Positions 1 to 6,115 of a stretch of 12,815 nucleotides of DNA are shown in pieces. Source of the DNA: an uncultured Fibrobacter sp. (GTDB taxonomy: Bacteria > Fibrobacterota > Fibrobacteria > Fibrobacterales > Fibrobacteraceae); the NCBI RefSeq assembly GCF_937877005.1, contig NZ_CALEFV010000097.1, forward strand, positions 1 to 12,815. Direction: 5' to 3'. The translations under genes were made by a program, and so were the position numbers. Positions within the stretch are counted from its first letter, which is position 1, and the number at the start of each line of letters is the position of its first letter. The notes beneath the pieces were generated by a model, which was given only the letters and a program-made list of their open reading frames with translations, did not search any database and was not told the origin of the DNA.

Positions 1-55
1 TGACCTGAAAACACCCCAATCGGGCAAAAACCTTGTTGACACGAGAAACTTGCAT
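1..55 (-). CDS. Unrecognised protein, N-terminal 18 codons only (cut by window edge)
   Basis: An ATG at 55-53 on the minus strand opens a reading frame that runs off the left edge: MQVSRVNKVFARLGCFQV. A strong ribosome binding site, GAGGAGTT, lies on the complement of 61-68, five bases before the ATG, which is why I accept such a short fragment as a real start. The visible residues are basic and then hydrophobic, but too few to assign a family. The gene follows the flavodoxin on the same strand, with a terminator-like hairpin (70-103) between them, so it may be read through from that operon. Confidence 0.55.
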   Translation of the reverse strand, partial: MQVSRVNKVFARLGCFQV

Positions 56-69
56 TGTATAACTCCTCT

Positions 70-103
70 AAAAGCCCCAACGGAGTGTGATTCCGTCAGG
101 GCT
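70..103 (-). terminator. Hairpin with short T-run after the flavodoxin gene
   Basis: AGCCC (73-77) pairs with GGGCT (99-103) and ACGGA (80-84) pairs with TCCGT (92-96), with a symmetric CA/CA internal loop and a GTGTGAT loop. On the minus strand the stem is followed by TTTT (complement of 73-70) and then directly by the GAGGAG ribosome binding site of the left-edge gene. It could end the flavodoxin transcript, or act as an attenuator for the next gene. Confidence 0.55.
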
Positions 104-141
104 GCTTCAATCCAAAACACTATAAGAAAGAAAAAGTCTTT

Positions 142-570
142 TTAGGCGGTGGCGAGCGTCTTGCCGAGATTCTGGCAGGCGGCCTTGCCGGCGTCATCGG
201 GGGCATTCTCGATGGCGAGCGGGTCTGCCACAAGTACGAGCCCGGCTGCTTCGGCGTCGGCTTTCCACGGGTTCATCCATTCGCCGCCACCCCAGCCGTA
301 AGAGCCGAACAGGGCGACTTTCTTGCCGTTGAGTGCGGGTTTGACGGCTTCGTAGAAGGGCTGGAATTCGGAATCTTCGAGTTCCTCGGCGCCCATGGCG
401 GGGCAACCCAGTGCATAGCGGGCGTATTCGCCCAGCTGGCCCTGCGAAAAGTCCGAGACGCTGAACACGTCGGCTTCGGCACCGGCGGCCTTTGCACCTT
501 CGGCGACGTATTTTGCCATCAGTTCGGTGTTGCCGGTTCCGCTCCAATAAATGACTGCGATTTTTTCCAT
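142..570 (-). CDS. Flavodoxin (short-chain, FMN-binding electron carrier)
   Basis: A 142-residue cytoplasmic flavodoxin that carries electrons on FMN and commonly replaces ferredoxin when iron is scarce. The phosphate-binding loop SGTGNT is at residues 10-15, right after the first beta strand (KIAVIYW). The 60s loop region has CPAMG at 55-59 and the 90s loop is GSYGWGGGEW at 89-98; these flank the isoalloxazine ring in this family. The length fits short-chain flavodoxins. The start is supported by AGGAG about seven bases upstream (complement of 578-582). It lies 101 bases downstream of the DUF3793 gene on the same strand, with a hairpin repeat between, and probably shares its promoter near 1286-1315, which carries a metal-box palindrome. 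This suits an iron-sparing role (inference). Confidence 0.93.
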   Translation of the reverse strand: MEKIAVIYWSGTGNTELMAKYVAEGAKAAGAEADVFSVSDFSQGQLGEYARYALGCPAMGAEELEDSEFQPFYEAVKPALNGKKVALFGSYGWGGGEWMNPWKADAEAAGLVLVADPLAIENAPDDAGKAACQNLGKTLATA

Positions 571-596
571 TGTGATTCTCCTATTATTTTTGTTAT

Positions 597-635
597 AGAT
601 CCTTCGGCTACGCTGCGCTTCGCTCAGGATGACAC
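597..635. repeat. Dispersed hairpin-type repeat, single unit
   Basis: This unit starts AGATCCTTCG and ends GCTCAGGATGACAC. It shares these ends with the units at 4852-4947 and 10217-10308. It lies between DUF3793 and flavodoxin and contains no gene. Confidence 0.75.
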
Positions 636-671
636 AGAGGTTGAATTGCTTTGATATGACATTGGTGTTGA

Positions 672-1238
672 CTATGCTGCGTTTCGGACGGTCAGCATCG
701 GCAGCGAATATCCTTTTTCAAATAGTTTGTTGAAAACATCGAAGCACTTGCGAAAGCAGGCGAACCGTTTTTCGCATTCGGTTACATCGCCGTAAACTTT
801 CCAGTAGCCCGTATATTTGCTATTCCTGCCGCCGTTGATAATGAACCCTTTCACGTCTTCGAGGGGATAGCCCAAGAATAGTCCGACTTCGTGCGGAAAA
901 CAGTGGCATTTGCGGATGCGCGCCGTCATGTATGCGAGTGCACAGTCGGTGCTAAAGTCGGTGTAGCCGTAGGCGGCGAGAAAATGGCGGATTTCCGGCT
1001 CGGCAATAAGCTTTTTCAGGGCGTCTTCGCGATAGACGTAGATAAAACTGCGACCGCAGCGTTCTGCGATAACGCGCACGCACACGCCGCGAGGGTTGAG
1101 TTCCTTGTTCCAGTGGGCGAGTTGTTTACACAGCGTTTCGCTGGGTGAAGATTCAAGGCAGAATAAACTTCCGACCTTGAGTCCGGCGAGTGTTGGCGCG
1201 CATTGGCGAACGAGACGGTGGTCTAAAAGGCGATTCAT
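672..1238 (-). CDS. DUF3793 family protein
   Basis: A 188-residue protein with no signal peptide or membrane segment. I recognise the DUF3793 family from its C-terminal half. The stretch around residues 113-147 reads C-F-P-H-E-V-G-L-F-L-G-Y-P, followed by D-V-K-G-F and then W-K-V-Y-G-D, which is the family's conserved block. The biochemical function of the family is not known to me. It is rich in cysteine (about eleven, including C-H-C near 111-113), which hints at metal or redox chemistry, but this is inference. It is the first gene of a two-gene unit with flavodoxin, a pairing I also recall from anaerobes. The ribosome binding site is weak. The upstream region holds TTGACA and TATATT promoter elements and the perfect palindrome GTTAGATTTCTCTAAC, so metal-dependent repression is likely. 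Confidence 0.82.
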   Translation of the reverse strand: MNRLLDHRLVRQCAPTLAGLKVGSLFCLESSPSETLCKQLAHWNKELNPRGVCVRVIAERCGRSFIYVYREDALKKLIAEPEIRHFLAAYGYTDFSTDCALAYMTARIRKCHCFPHEVGLFLGYPLEDVKGFIINGGRNSKYTGYWKVYGDVTECEKRFACFRKCFDVFNKLFEKGYSLPMLTVRNAA

Positions 1239-1268
1239 TTTTATTGCAAACTACAAATAAATTGTAAA

Positions 1269-1284
1269 GTTAGATTTCTCTAAC
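1269..1284. promoter_or_regulatory. Metal-box palindrome in the DUF3793 promoter
   Basis: GTTAGATTTCTCTAAC is a perfect GTTAGA/TCTAAC inverted repeat with a 4-base centre. It is nearly identical to the boxes before the DtxR-type gene (12661-12674 differs at one base of the 14-base core). It lies just past the proposed -10 of the minus-strand promoter, where a bound repressor would block transcription. Confidence 0.6.
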
Positions 1285-1285
1285 A

Positions 1286-1315
1286 AATATATAAAAAAGC
1301 CTTGATGTTTGTCAA
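1286..1315 (-). promoter_or_regulatory. Sigma70-like promoter for DUF3793-flavodoxin
   Basis: On the minus strand, TTGACA (1315-1310) is followed after 18 bases by TATATT (1291-1286). The -35 lies inside the stem of the terminator that ends the ABC operon. It is also inside a box-like sequence, TTAGCCTTGACAAA (complement of 1308-1321). The predicted start of transcription falls in the palindrome at 1269-1284. Confidence 0.5.
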
Positions 1316-1319
1316 GGCT
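1293..1319 (-). terminator. Rho-independent terminator of the ABC transporter operon
   Basis: A perfect 8-bp stem, AGCCTTGA (1298-1305) and TCAAGGCT (1312-1319), with a 6-base loop. On the minus strand it is followed by TTTTT (complement of 1297-1293). It begins about 10 bases after the ABC stop codon. Confidence 0.8.
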
Positions 1320-1328
1320 AATTTTGTA

Positions 1329-3059
1329 TTAATTTTTGTTCATTTGCAATTCAAGCATCTTGCAGAACAGGCCGCCTTTCGCCTTGAGTTCGGCAGGGGA
1401 ACCTGTTTCGGCGATGTGGCCGTCTTGCAGAACCACGACCTTGTCGGCGTTTGCGATGGTTCGCATGCGGTGCGCGATGATGATGACGGTCTTGCCCTTC
1501 ACCAGCTGCGAAATGCCGCGCTGGATCTTGGATTCGTTTTCTACGTCGAGGCTTGCGGTCGCTTCGTCGAGCAAGATGATGGGCGCGTCCTTCAACAAGG
1601 CGCGTGCAATCGAGATTCGCTGACGTTCTCCGCCCGAGAGCGTTTCTCCGTTTTCGCCGATGACGGTGTCATAGCCTTGCGGCATCTTCTGCACGAATTC
1701 GTCGCAGCCCGCGAGTTTTGCCACCTTCAGGATTTCTTCGTCGCTGGCATCACGCTTGCCGATGCGGATGTTGTCCTTGATGCTTGTGTTGAACAGCACC
1801 ACGTCCTGGAAGACGATGGAGAAATTCTTGAGGAGCGTTTCAGGGTCAATCTTGCTGATGTCCTGCCCGCCGAGGGTCACCTTGCCGCCCTGAATATCCC
1901 AGAAGCGTGCCGCGAGTTTTGCTGCAGTCGTCTTTCCGCTGCCGCTCGGGCCCACAAGTGCGGTGATTTCACCCTGCTTTGCCGTGAATGAAACTTTTTT
2001 CAGGACTTGCTTGTTCTCGTTGTAATTGAAGTCGACATCCTTGAATTCAATATCGTAATTCTGCGGAGTGAATATAGTTACGCCATCCTGAGGTTTCATC
2101 TGGTCCATTTCGCGGAACCGGCGCAGGCGCACATTCACAAAGAACAGTTCGGCGAGGTTGTTGAACACTAGGAAAACCGGATTGTAGACCGTTGCCGCGC
2201 ACACGATAAACACCAGATAGGTGAATGCATCGATTTCGCCCTTGGTCCAGAGGCGAGCGCCCGTAATTAGCACCGTGGCAAGGCCCATCTTGAGAATGCC
2301 TTGCGCCGAATTCAAGAACGAACCCACCTTCACGTCTGAATCCATCTGCGATTTTTCGTATTTGATGCAATCCTTGTCAAAGTGTTTGAGGTAGGCGGTT
2401 TCGCCCGAATACGAGCGGATTTCCTGCACATTTTCGAGACCTTCCTGGATATCTTCCATAATCACGCGGCGAGCGTTATATGAATTTTCGAACCAGCGGT
2501 CCTGAATTTTCTTGGAAAGCGCAATGAGCAATGCTGCTGCGGGCACTACCCAGAAAAGTGCGATAGACATTTTCCAGTTGTAGCAGAACAGCATAATGCC
2601 AATTATGGTGACGCTTCCGATAGCGGCGAAAAGTTCCGGCACCGCATGCGAGAAAATCATTTCGAGTGCGTTGCAATCGTCCATGATGGTCGAAGTCAAG
2701 TCTGAAAGGTTCTTCTTGCCAAAGAACGAGAGCGGCAACTTGCGGAGTTTTTCGGCAATCGAGACGCGACGGCGCATGCTTTCGTCGTACACGCTATCGT
2801 AGGTGGCACTGTACGAGAACCTGTAAATGACAAGCATCACGATAAACAGGACTACCGCAATTCCCACATAGAACAAGGTCCCGTGCGGAGTTTTGCCTGC
2901 AAATTCACCGACGCCCATCTGCTCCATCAAAAAGTAAAAGAGCATCATCATCGGGAACATGAGCGAAATAAAGTGCAGAAATGTCCAGATGACGCCACGG
3001 ACAAACGTGCGCGAGCCTTCTTCCGAAAGAGCAAAAGTATTCTGAACCCACTTATACAT
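1329..3059 (-). CDS. Exporter-fold ABC half-transporter (membrane plus ATPase), second of a pair
   Basis: 576 residues from the ATG at 3059, chosen because AAGGAGG lies just upstream; that ATG overlaps the preceding gene's stop by eight bases (ATGTATAA), a sign of translational coupling. The longer in-frame extension up to 3203 only reads the upstream gene in another frame. Residues 20-320 form the six-helix exporter-type membrane domain. The ATPase domain has Walker A GPSGSGKTT at 370-378, the Q-loop Gln at 418, LSGGERQ at 474-480, Walker B IILLDEA at 494-500 and the switch His at 530, so it is catalytically complete. It probably forms a heterodimer with the gene upstream. Pairs of this build next to an AraC regulator and a TonB receptor resemble YbtP/YbtQ and IrtA/IrtB, which import ferric siderophores despite the exporter fold; drug or peptide export remains possible. 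Confidence 0.88.
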   Translation of the reverse strand: MYKWVQNTFALSEEGSRTFVRGVIWTFLHFISLMFPMMMLFYFLMEQMGVGEFAGKTPHGTLFYVGIAVVLFIVMLVIYRFSYSATYDSVYDESMRRRVSIAEKLRKLPLSFFGKKNLSDLTSTIMDDCNALEMIFSHAVPELFAAIGSVTIIGIMLFCYNWKMSIALFWVVPAAALLIALSKKIQDRWFENSYNARRVIMEDIQEGLENVQEIRSYSGETAYLKHFDKDCIKYEKSQMDSDVKVGSFLNSAQGILKMGLATVLITGARLWTKGEIDAFTYLVFIVCAATVYNPVFLVFNNLAELFFVNVRLRRFREMDQMKPQDGVTIFTPQNYDIEFKDVDFNYNENKQVLKKVSFTAKQGEITALVGPSGSGKTTAAKLAARFWDIQGGKVTLGGQDISKIDPETLLKNFSIVFQDVVLFNTSIKDNIRIGKRDASDEEILKVAKLAGCDEFVQKMPQGYDTVIGENGETLSGGERQRISIARALLKDAPIILLDEATASLDVENESKIQRGISQLVKGKTVIIIAHRMRTIANADKVVVLQDGHIAETGSPAELKAKGGLFCKMLELQMNKN

Positions 3060-4836
3060 TTTCGCCTCCTTCATTATTCTTGGAATTGTCGAGGGTCCAC
3101 GTGACGGACTGCTGGTACTCGGCCCACATCTTGGCATAAATGCCGTTCTTTTCAAGTAATTCGCTGTGCGTACCGCGTTCAGCGATTTCGCCTTCTTCGA
3201 CAACGATAATCTGGTCGGCGTTCACTACGCTGGTGAGCCTGTGGGCGATCATCAGCACGGTCTTGCCGGCGGCAAGCTTGTGCAAGGCTTCTTGAATCAG
3301 GCGTTCATTTTCGGGGTCTGCAAAGGCGGTCGCCTCGTCGAGCACCACGATGGGGGCGTTTTTCAAGATAGCGCGCGCAAGTACCACTCGCTGCTGCTCG
3401 CCACCCGAAAGATAAGTTCCCTTGCTCCCGATAACGGTATCGATACCGCCCGGCAGCTTGTCAATGATTTCACGGCACTGCGCAAGGTCAAGAGCCTTGT
3501 TTACCTGCTCGAGAGTCGCATCGGGCATGCCGTAGCGAACGTTGTCCAGAATGCTCATCTTGAAAAGGCGCGTATTCTGGAACACGAACGAAACGTTCTT
3601 CATCAGTTCCTTCGGGTCAATCTGCTTTACGGGAACACCGCCAATAGTGATTTCGCCGCTATCGACATCGAAGAATCGTGGCAGGAGTTTTGCAATCGTA
3701 CTCTTGCCGCCGCCCGAAGGCCCGACAAGTGCTACCGTATGGCCCGCCGGTACCGAGAGCGAAATGTCGCTCAATACCTGCTTGTCGGTATCGGGGTAGG
3801 TGAAGTTCACGTTCCGGAATTCTACATCGAACTTTTGCATCGGTACGGGATTTTCACAAACTTCCAAATCCTTGGTGCGTGCAATATCGTTGATGCGGTC
3901 AATGGCAAGCCCCGCCTGGTTCGTAGCGTTGCTTAGGTACATGCTGCGCATGACGCACTGCGAAAACAGCGGCGTCACCAGCACGTAAATCATCATGTTC
4001 ACGATGGTGAGTTTTACATCGCCGTCGTTACCGATAATGAGCGCTGCCGTCGGCACCAGGAACAGTACGAAGCCGTTCACGAGGGTCGTGTAGATGCAGT
4101 AAGGAACTTTCCAATTGTCGGAATAGGCAGTCACCATCTTGTGGTAGGTCGCGATGCTGTTGTAGAAACTTTTGAATGAAAAAATGGTCTGCTGGAAAAC
4201 CTTGACTACGGGTATCCCGCGCACGTATTCCACCGCTTCGGAGTTCATCTCTTCGAGGGCCTGCATGTAGCGTTCCATGAACTTGGTTCCCCTGCGGCCA
4301 AGGGTGCCTAAAATGAACATGGCGTAGGCGATAGGCACCAAAGAGGCGAGGCCAAGTCGCCAGTCAAAGCTGAACATCATCACGAGCGCCACGACGGGAA
4401 TCAAGATGGTGCCCGAAATGTCGGGCATCTGGTGCGCAATGAAGGTGTGCGTAATCGCGGCGTTGTCGTCAATAATCTTGCGGAGTTTGCCGGTCGGGTT
4501 CTTGTCGAAGAATCCGAGAGGGGCGCTCATCAGTTTTTTCATGGCGAATCGACGCAGGTCGCCTTCGAGCCTGAAAGCCACCAAGTGCGAGCAGGCGAGG
4601 GCCGCAAAGTAGAGCAGAACGCTTGCGACCGAGGCGAGAACCGCTCCGATGGAGTAGTCAAAAATCTTGATGTTCGTCATGTCACCGCCAGAGATAACCT
4701 CGCGGACAATCAGCCACATCAGTAAAAAAGGCACGAGCCCCGCGATGGCGCTCAATGCCGAGAGAATCAATGCTAGCGGGAACAGCGGTCTTCGCGAACC
4801 CATGTAAGCGTAGAGTTTAGAGAATGTCTTTTTCAT
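3052..4836 (-). CDS. Exporter-fold ABC half-transporter (membrane plus ATPase), first of a pair
   Basis: 594 residues with an N-terminal six-helix membrane domain (about residues 15-310) and a C-terminal ATPase. Walker A GPSGGGKST is at 372-380, the Q-loop Gln at 420, LSGGEQQ at 476-482, Walker B IVVLDEA at 496-502, and the switch His at 532. The D-loop reads A-F-A-D-P-E-N, a variant I associate with the YbtP/YbtQ and IrtA/IrtB siderophore group rather than the common S-A-L-D. It is the first ABC gene after the AraC-family regulator, 128 bases away across a head-to-head hairpin repeat, and overlaps the next ABC gene. The ribosome binding site before the ATG is poor. Most likely one half of an inner-membrane transporter for an iron or metal chelate; the substrate is inferred from context only. 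Confidence 0.88.
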   Translation of the reverse strand: MKKTFSKLYAYMGSRRPLFPLALILSALSAIAGLVPFLLMWLIVREVISGGDMTNIKIFDYSIGAVLASVASVLLYFAALACSHLVAFRLEGDLRRFAMKKLMSAPLGFFDKNPTGKLRKIIDDNAAITHTFIAHQMPDISGTILIPVVALVMMFSFDWRLGLASLVPIAYAMFILGTLGRRGTKFMERYMQALEEMNSEAVEYVRGIPVVKVFQQTIFSFKSFYNSIATYHKMVTAYSDNWKVPYCIYTTLVNGFVLFLVPTAALIIGNDGDVKLTIVNMMIYVLVTPLFSQCVMRSMYLSNATNQAGLAIDRINDIARTKDLEVCENPVPMQKFDVEFRNVNFTYPDTDKQVLSDISLSVPAGHTVALVGPSGGGKSTIAKLLPRFFDVDSGEITIGGVPVKQIDPKELMKNVSFVFQNTRLFKMSILDNVRYGMPDATLEQVNKALDLAQCREIIDKLPGGIDTVIGSKGTYLSGGEQQRVVLARAILKNAPIVVLDEATAFADPENERLIQEALHKLAAGKTVLMIAHRLTSVVNADQIIVVEEGEIAERGTHSELLEKNGIYAKMWAEYQQSVTWTLDNSKNNEGGENV

Positions 4837-4851
4837 AAATTAATCGCTAAT

Positions 4852-4947
4852 GTGTCATTCTGAGCGAAGTGCGAAGCACGTAGTCGAAGAATCTAGATAA
4901 GAGATCCTTCGATTTCGAACCTAGCGGTTCTCCACTCAGGATGACAC
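4852..4947. repeat. Head-to-head pair of dispersed hairpin repeats
   Basis: The outer ends are GTGTCAT and ATGACAC. The left arm (4852-4894) reads from TGTCATTCTGAG to GAAGAATCT. The right arm, read in reverse complement, goes from TGTCATCCTGAG to GAAGGATCT, so two units face each other. The pair fills the gap between the AraC-type gene and the ABC operon. It may fold into a long hairpin in the transcript and modulate the regulator-to-transporter ratio. Confidence 0.8.
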
Positions 4948-4964
4948 TTTTTCTTTTTATCTGG

Positions 4965-5801
4965 TTATGCTACATTCGTGAGTCTGTATTTTTTCCTGTA
5001 TTCCTTCGGGGTCATGCCCATCACATCCTGGAAGGCGTGGGCGAACTTGCTCCCGTTATTGTAACCGACTTCGCCTGCAATCTCGAGAATCCCGCGGTCG
5101 CACTCGCGAAGTTGCTTGGCAGCCAGTTTCATGCGCTCGCGGCGAGCGTAAGTGAATACCGGCAAACCGAACACGTTCTTGAAGCAGAGTTTCATTGCAG
5201 TAGGCGGCATGTCAAACTTGTTGGAAAGTTCCTCGATGGTGAAATGACTGTCCATGTTTTCGCAGATAAACGAACGGATGCAGTAGATTTTTTCAATTTG
5301 CATCGAAGATAAATTGCATTCGCGACAAATGGATTCTCGTTGCGTGTCTAGGTTTTTCAGGGTGAGCAAAAGCTCCAAAATGGCGAGTCTGCCATATTCC
5401 GCCTGCAAGTTCTTTGACTTGTTGTCGACTTTTTCGAAGGCGCTAGCGACTTCTTCCTTGGTGTGGACGATAAACGGTCGGCCCGGTCGGCACATTTTCT
5501 GTGCGAGCATCTTGATGTCAATCAAAAATCCTGCAAAATGTTCGCGGATGTACCTTATTGATTCTTCAAAGAATAAAATGCGGTCGCCGCAGTAATCGGC
5601 AGAACGCGTCAGCGCTCCCGAAGTCCACGCATCGTAAACCAGCATTTCTCCTGCCTTCAGCTGATTGCAGGGGAGTGCTCCGCCGGCCCAGCTGATTTGC
5701 CCCTTTCGGCAAAATTCAAGAACCAGGAGCGGATCCCTTTCAAGCGTTGTATGGTAGCACCCGACTTTGTGCAACCATTCAATTCCGTTAATGTTCAACA
5801 T
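4965..5801 (-). CDS. AraC-family transcriptional regulator
   Basis: 278 residues with a C-terminal double helix-turn-helix of the AraC type (about residues 170-275). The second helix-turn-helix shows the family pattern I-L-E-I-A-G-E-V-G-Y then F-A-H-A-F, followed by G-M-T-P-K-E-Y-R. The N-terminal 150 residues are the presumed ligand-sensing part, with no clear homology that I can name. There are eleven cysteines, among them C159-x2-C162, C174 and C180 just before the DNA-binding domain. The start at 5801 is preceded by GAGGGA. By analogy with YbtA and similar siderophore-responsive regulators, it probably activates the ABC operon and the divergent lipoprotein and receptor genes when the chelate is present (inference). 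Its own promoter carries two metal-box-like sequences. Confidence 0.88.
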   Translation of the reverse strand: MLNINGIEWLHKVGCYHTTLERDPLLVLEFCRKGQISWAGGALPCNQLKAGEMLVYDAWTSGALTRSADYCGDRILFFEESIRYIREHFAGFLIDIKMLAQKMCRPGRPFIVHTKEEVASAFEKVDNKSKNLQAEYGRLAILELLLTLKNLDTQRESICRECNLSSMQIEKIYCIRSFICENMDSHFTIEELSNKFDMPPTAMKLCFKNVFGLPVFTYARRERMKLAAKQLRECDRGILEIAGEVGYNNGSKFAHAFQDVMGMTPKEYRKKYRLTNVA

Positions 5802-5834
5802 ATTTCCCTCAAAAATCTCTTTAAACCGGCTTTG

Positions 5835-5848
5835 TTAGTCTAGTCTTA
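5835..5848. promoter_or_regulatory. Metal-box-like palindrome downstream of the AraC promoter
   Basis: TTAGTCTAGTCTTA matches the pattern TTAGnCnnGnCTAA at all but one fixed position. It sits about 13 bases past the proposed -10 of the minus-strand promoter, the same arrangement as at DUF3793. Confidence 0.4.
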
Positions 5849-5860
5849 AAAAGTAAGCCA

Positions 5861-5889
5861 AATCTAATTAGTAAACAAAACTTCGTCAA
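5861..5889 (-). promoter_or_regulatory. Sigma70-like promoter for the AraC-ABC operon
   Basis: On the minus strand, TTGACG (5889-5884) and TAGATT (5866-5861) are separated by exactly 17 bases. The -35 lies inside TTAGCCTTGACGAA (complement of 5882-5895), which resembles the box at 12699-12712 (TTAGCCTTGCCTAA). Confidence 0.5.
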
Positions 5890-5895
5890 GGCTAA
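5882..5895 (-). promoter_or_regulatory. Metal-box-like sequence over the AraC -35
   Basis: TTAGCCTTGACGAA on the minus strand shares the TTAGCCTTG half with the box at 12699-12712. It is also almost identical to TTAGCCTTGACAAA on the complement of 1308-1321, which overlaps the -35 of the DUF3793 promoter. The second half-site is degenerate. Confidence 0.4.
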
Positions 5896-6103
5896 TTTTA
5901 TGACGGCAATAGAAAAATTTTATTGCAAGAATGTCTGAACGGAGTGAAAAATGACTGAACGGAGTTAAAACAAAACGAAAAAGACGATTTCCCCCTTAAA
6001 AATCCAATCGGATTTTTCCACCTCCGTTTGGAGTAGAACGCCCCTCAAATCATTTCTAAAATGCTCCGCAAAATTAACAAACGCGGTTTTTCCGCATCAA
6101 TTT
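5896..6103. other. Divergent intergenic region between the AraC-type gene and the lipoprotein
   Basis: No gene is visible. Beyond the boxes and promoter described separately, it holds an AT-rich hairpin (GCAATA 5906-5911 with TATTGC 5921-5926), a 20-base tandem duplication (5931-5970) and a perfect 8-bp hairpin AAAAATCC/GGATTTTT (5998-6017) that could work as a weak two-way terminator or leader hairpin. A TTTGGAGTAGAA motif (6028-6039) recurs before the receptor gene. I could not place a convincing plus-strand -35/-10 pair for the lipoprotein gene, which would fit a promoter that needs an activator. Confidence 0.5.
5931..5970. repeat. Two tandem 20-base copies (possible AraC half-sites)
   Basis: Two adjacent 20-base units share ATGnCTGAACGGAGTnAAAA and differ at two positions. 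The 20-base period equals about two helical turns, as expected for direct half-sites of an AraC-type dimer. The core CTGAACGGAGTGAA also resembles an arm of the dispersed hairpin repeat, so the origin is ambiguous. Confidence 0.6.
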
Positions 6104-6115
6104 CAAGGAGTATTT

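Noticed and set aside
3060..3203. 48-residue N-terminal extension of the second ABC gene
   Set aside because: It lies wholly inside the upstream ABC gene in another frame and shows no membrane or conserved character, while the ATG at 3059 has an excellent AAGGAGG and a typical 8-base overlap.
1302..3936. Long plus-strand open frames opposite the ABC genes (1302-1991 and 3166-3936)
   Set aside because: They mirror the ABC ATPase coding sequence, have no ribosome binding sites and no recognisable domains.
4852..4947. Facing inverted repeats considered as ends of an insertion sequence
   Set aside because: They enclose under 100 bases with no transposase frame and no visible target duplication; the same pair occurs at 10217-10308, so a dispersed hairpin repeat fits better.
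5931..5966. Two mini-frames (M-S-E-R-S-E-K and M-T-E-R-S) overlapping stop to start
   Set aside because: They follow from the tandem 20-base duplication and have no ribosome binding site.
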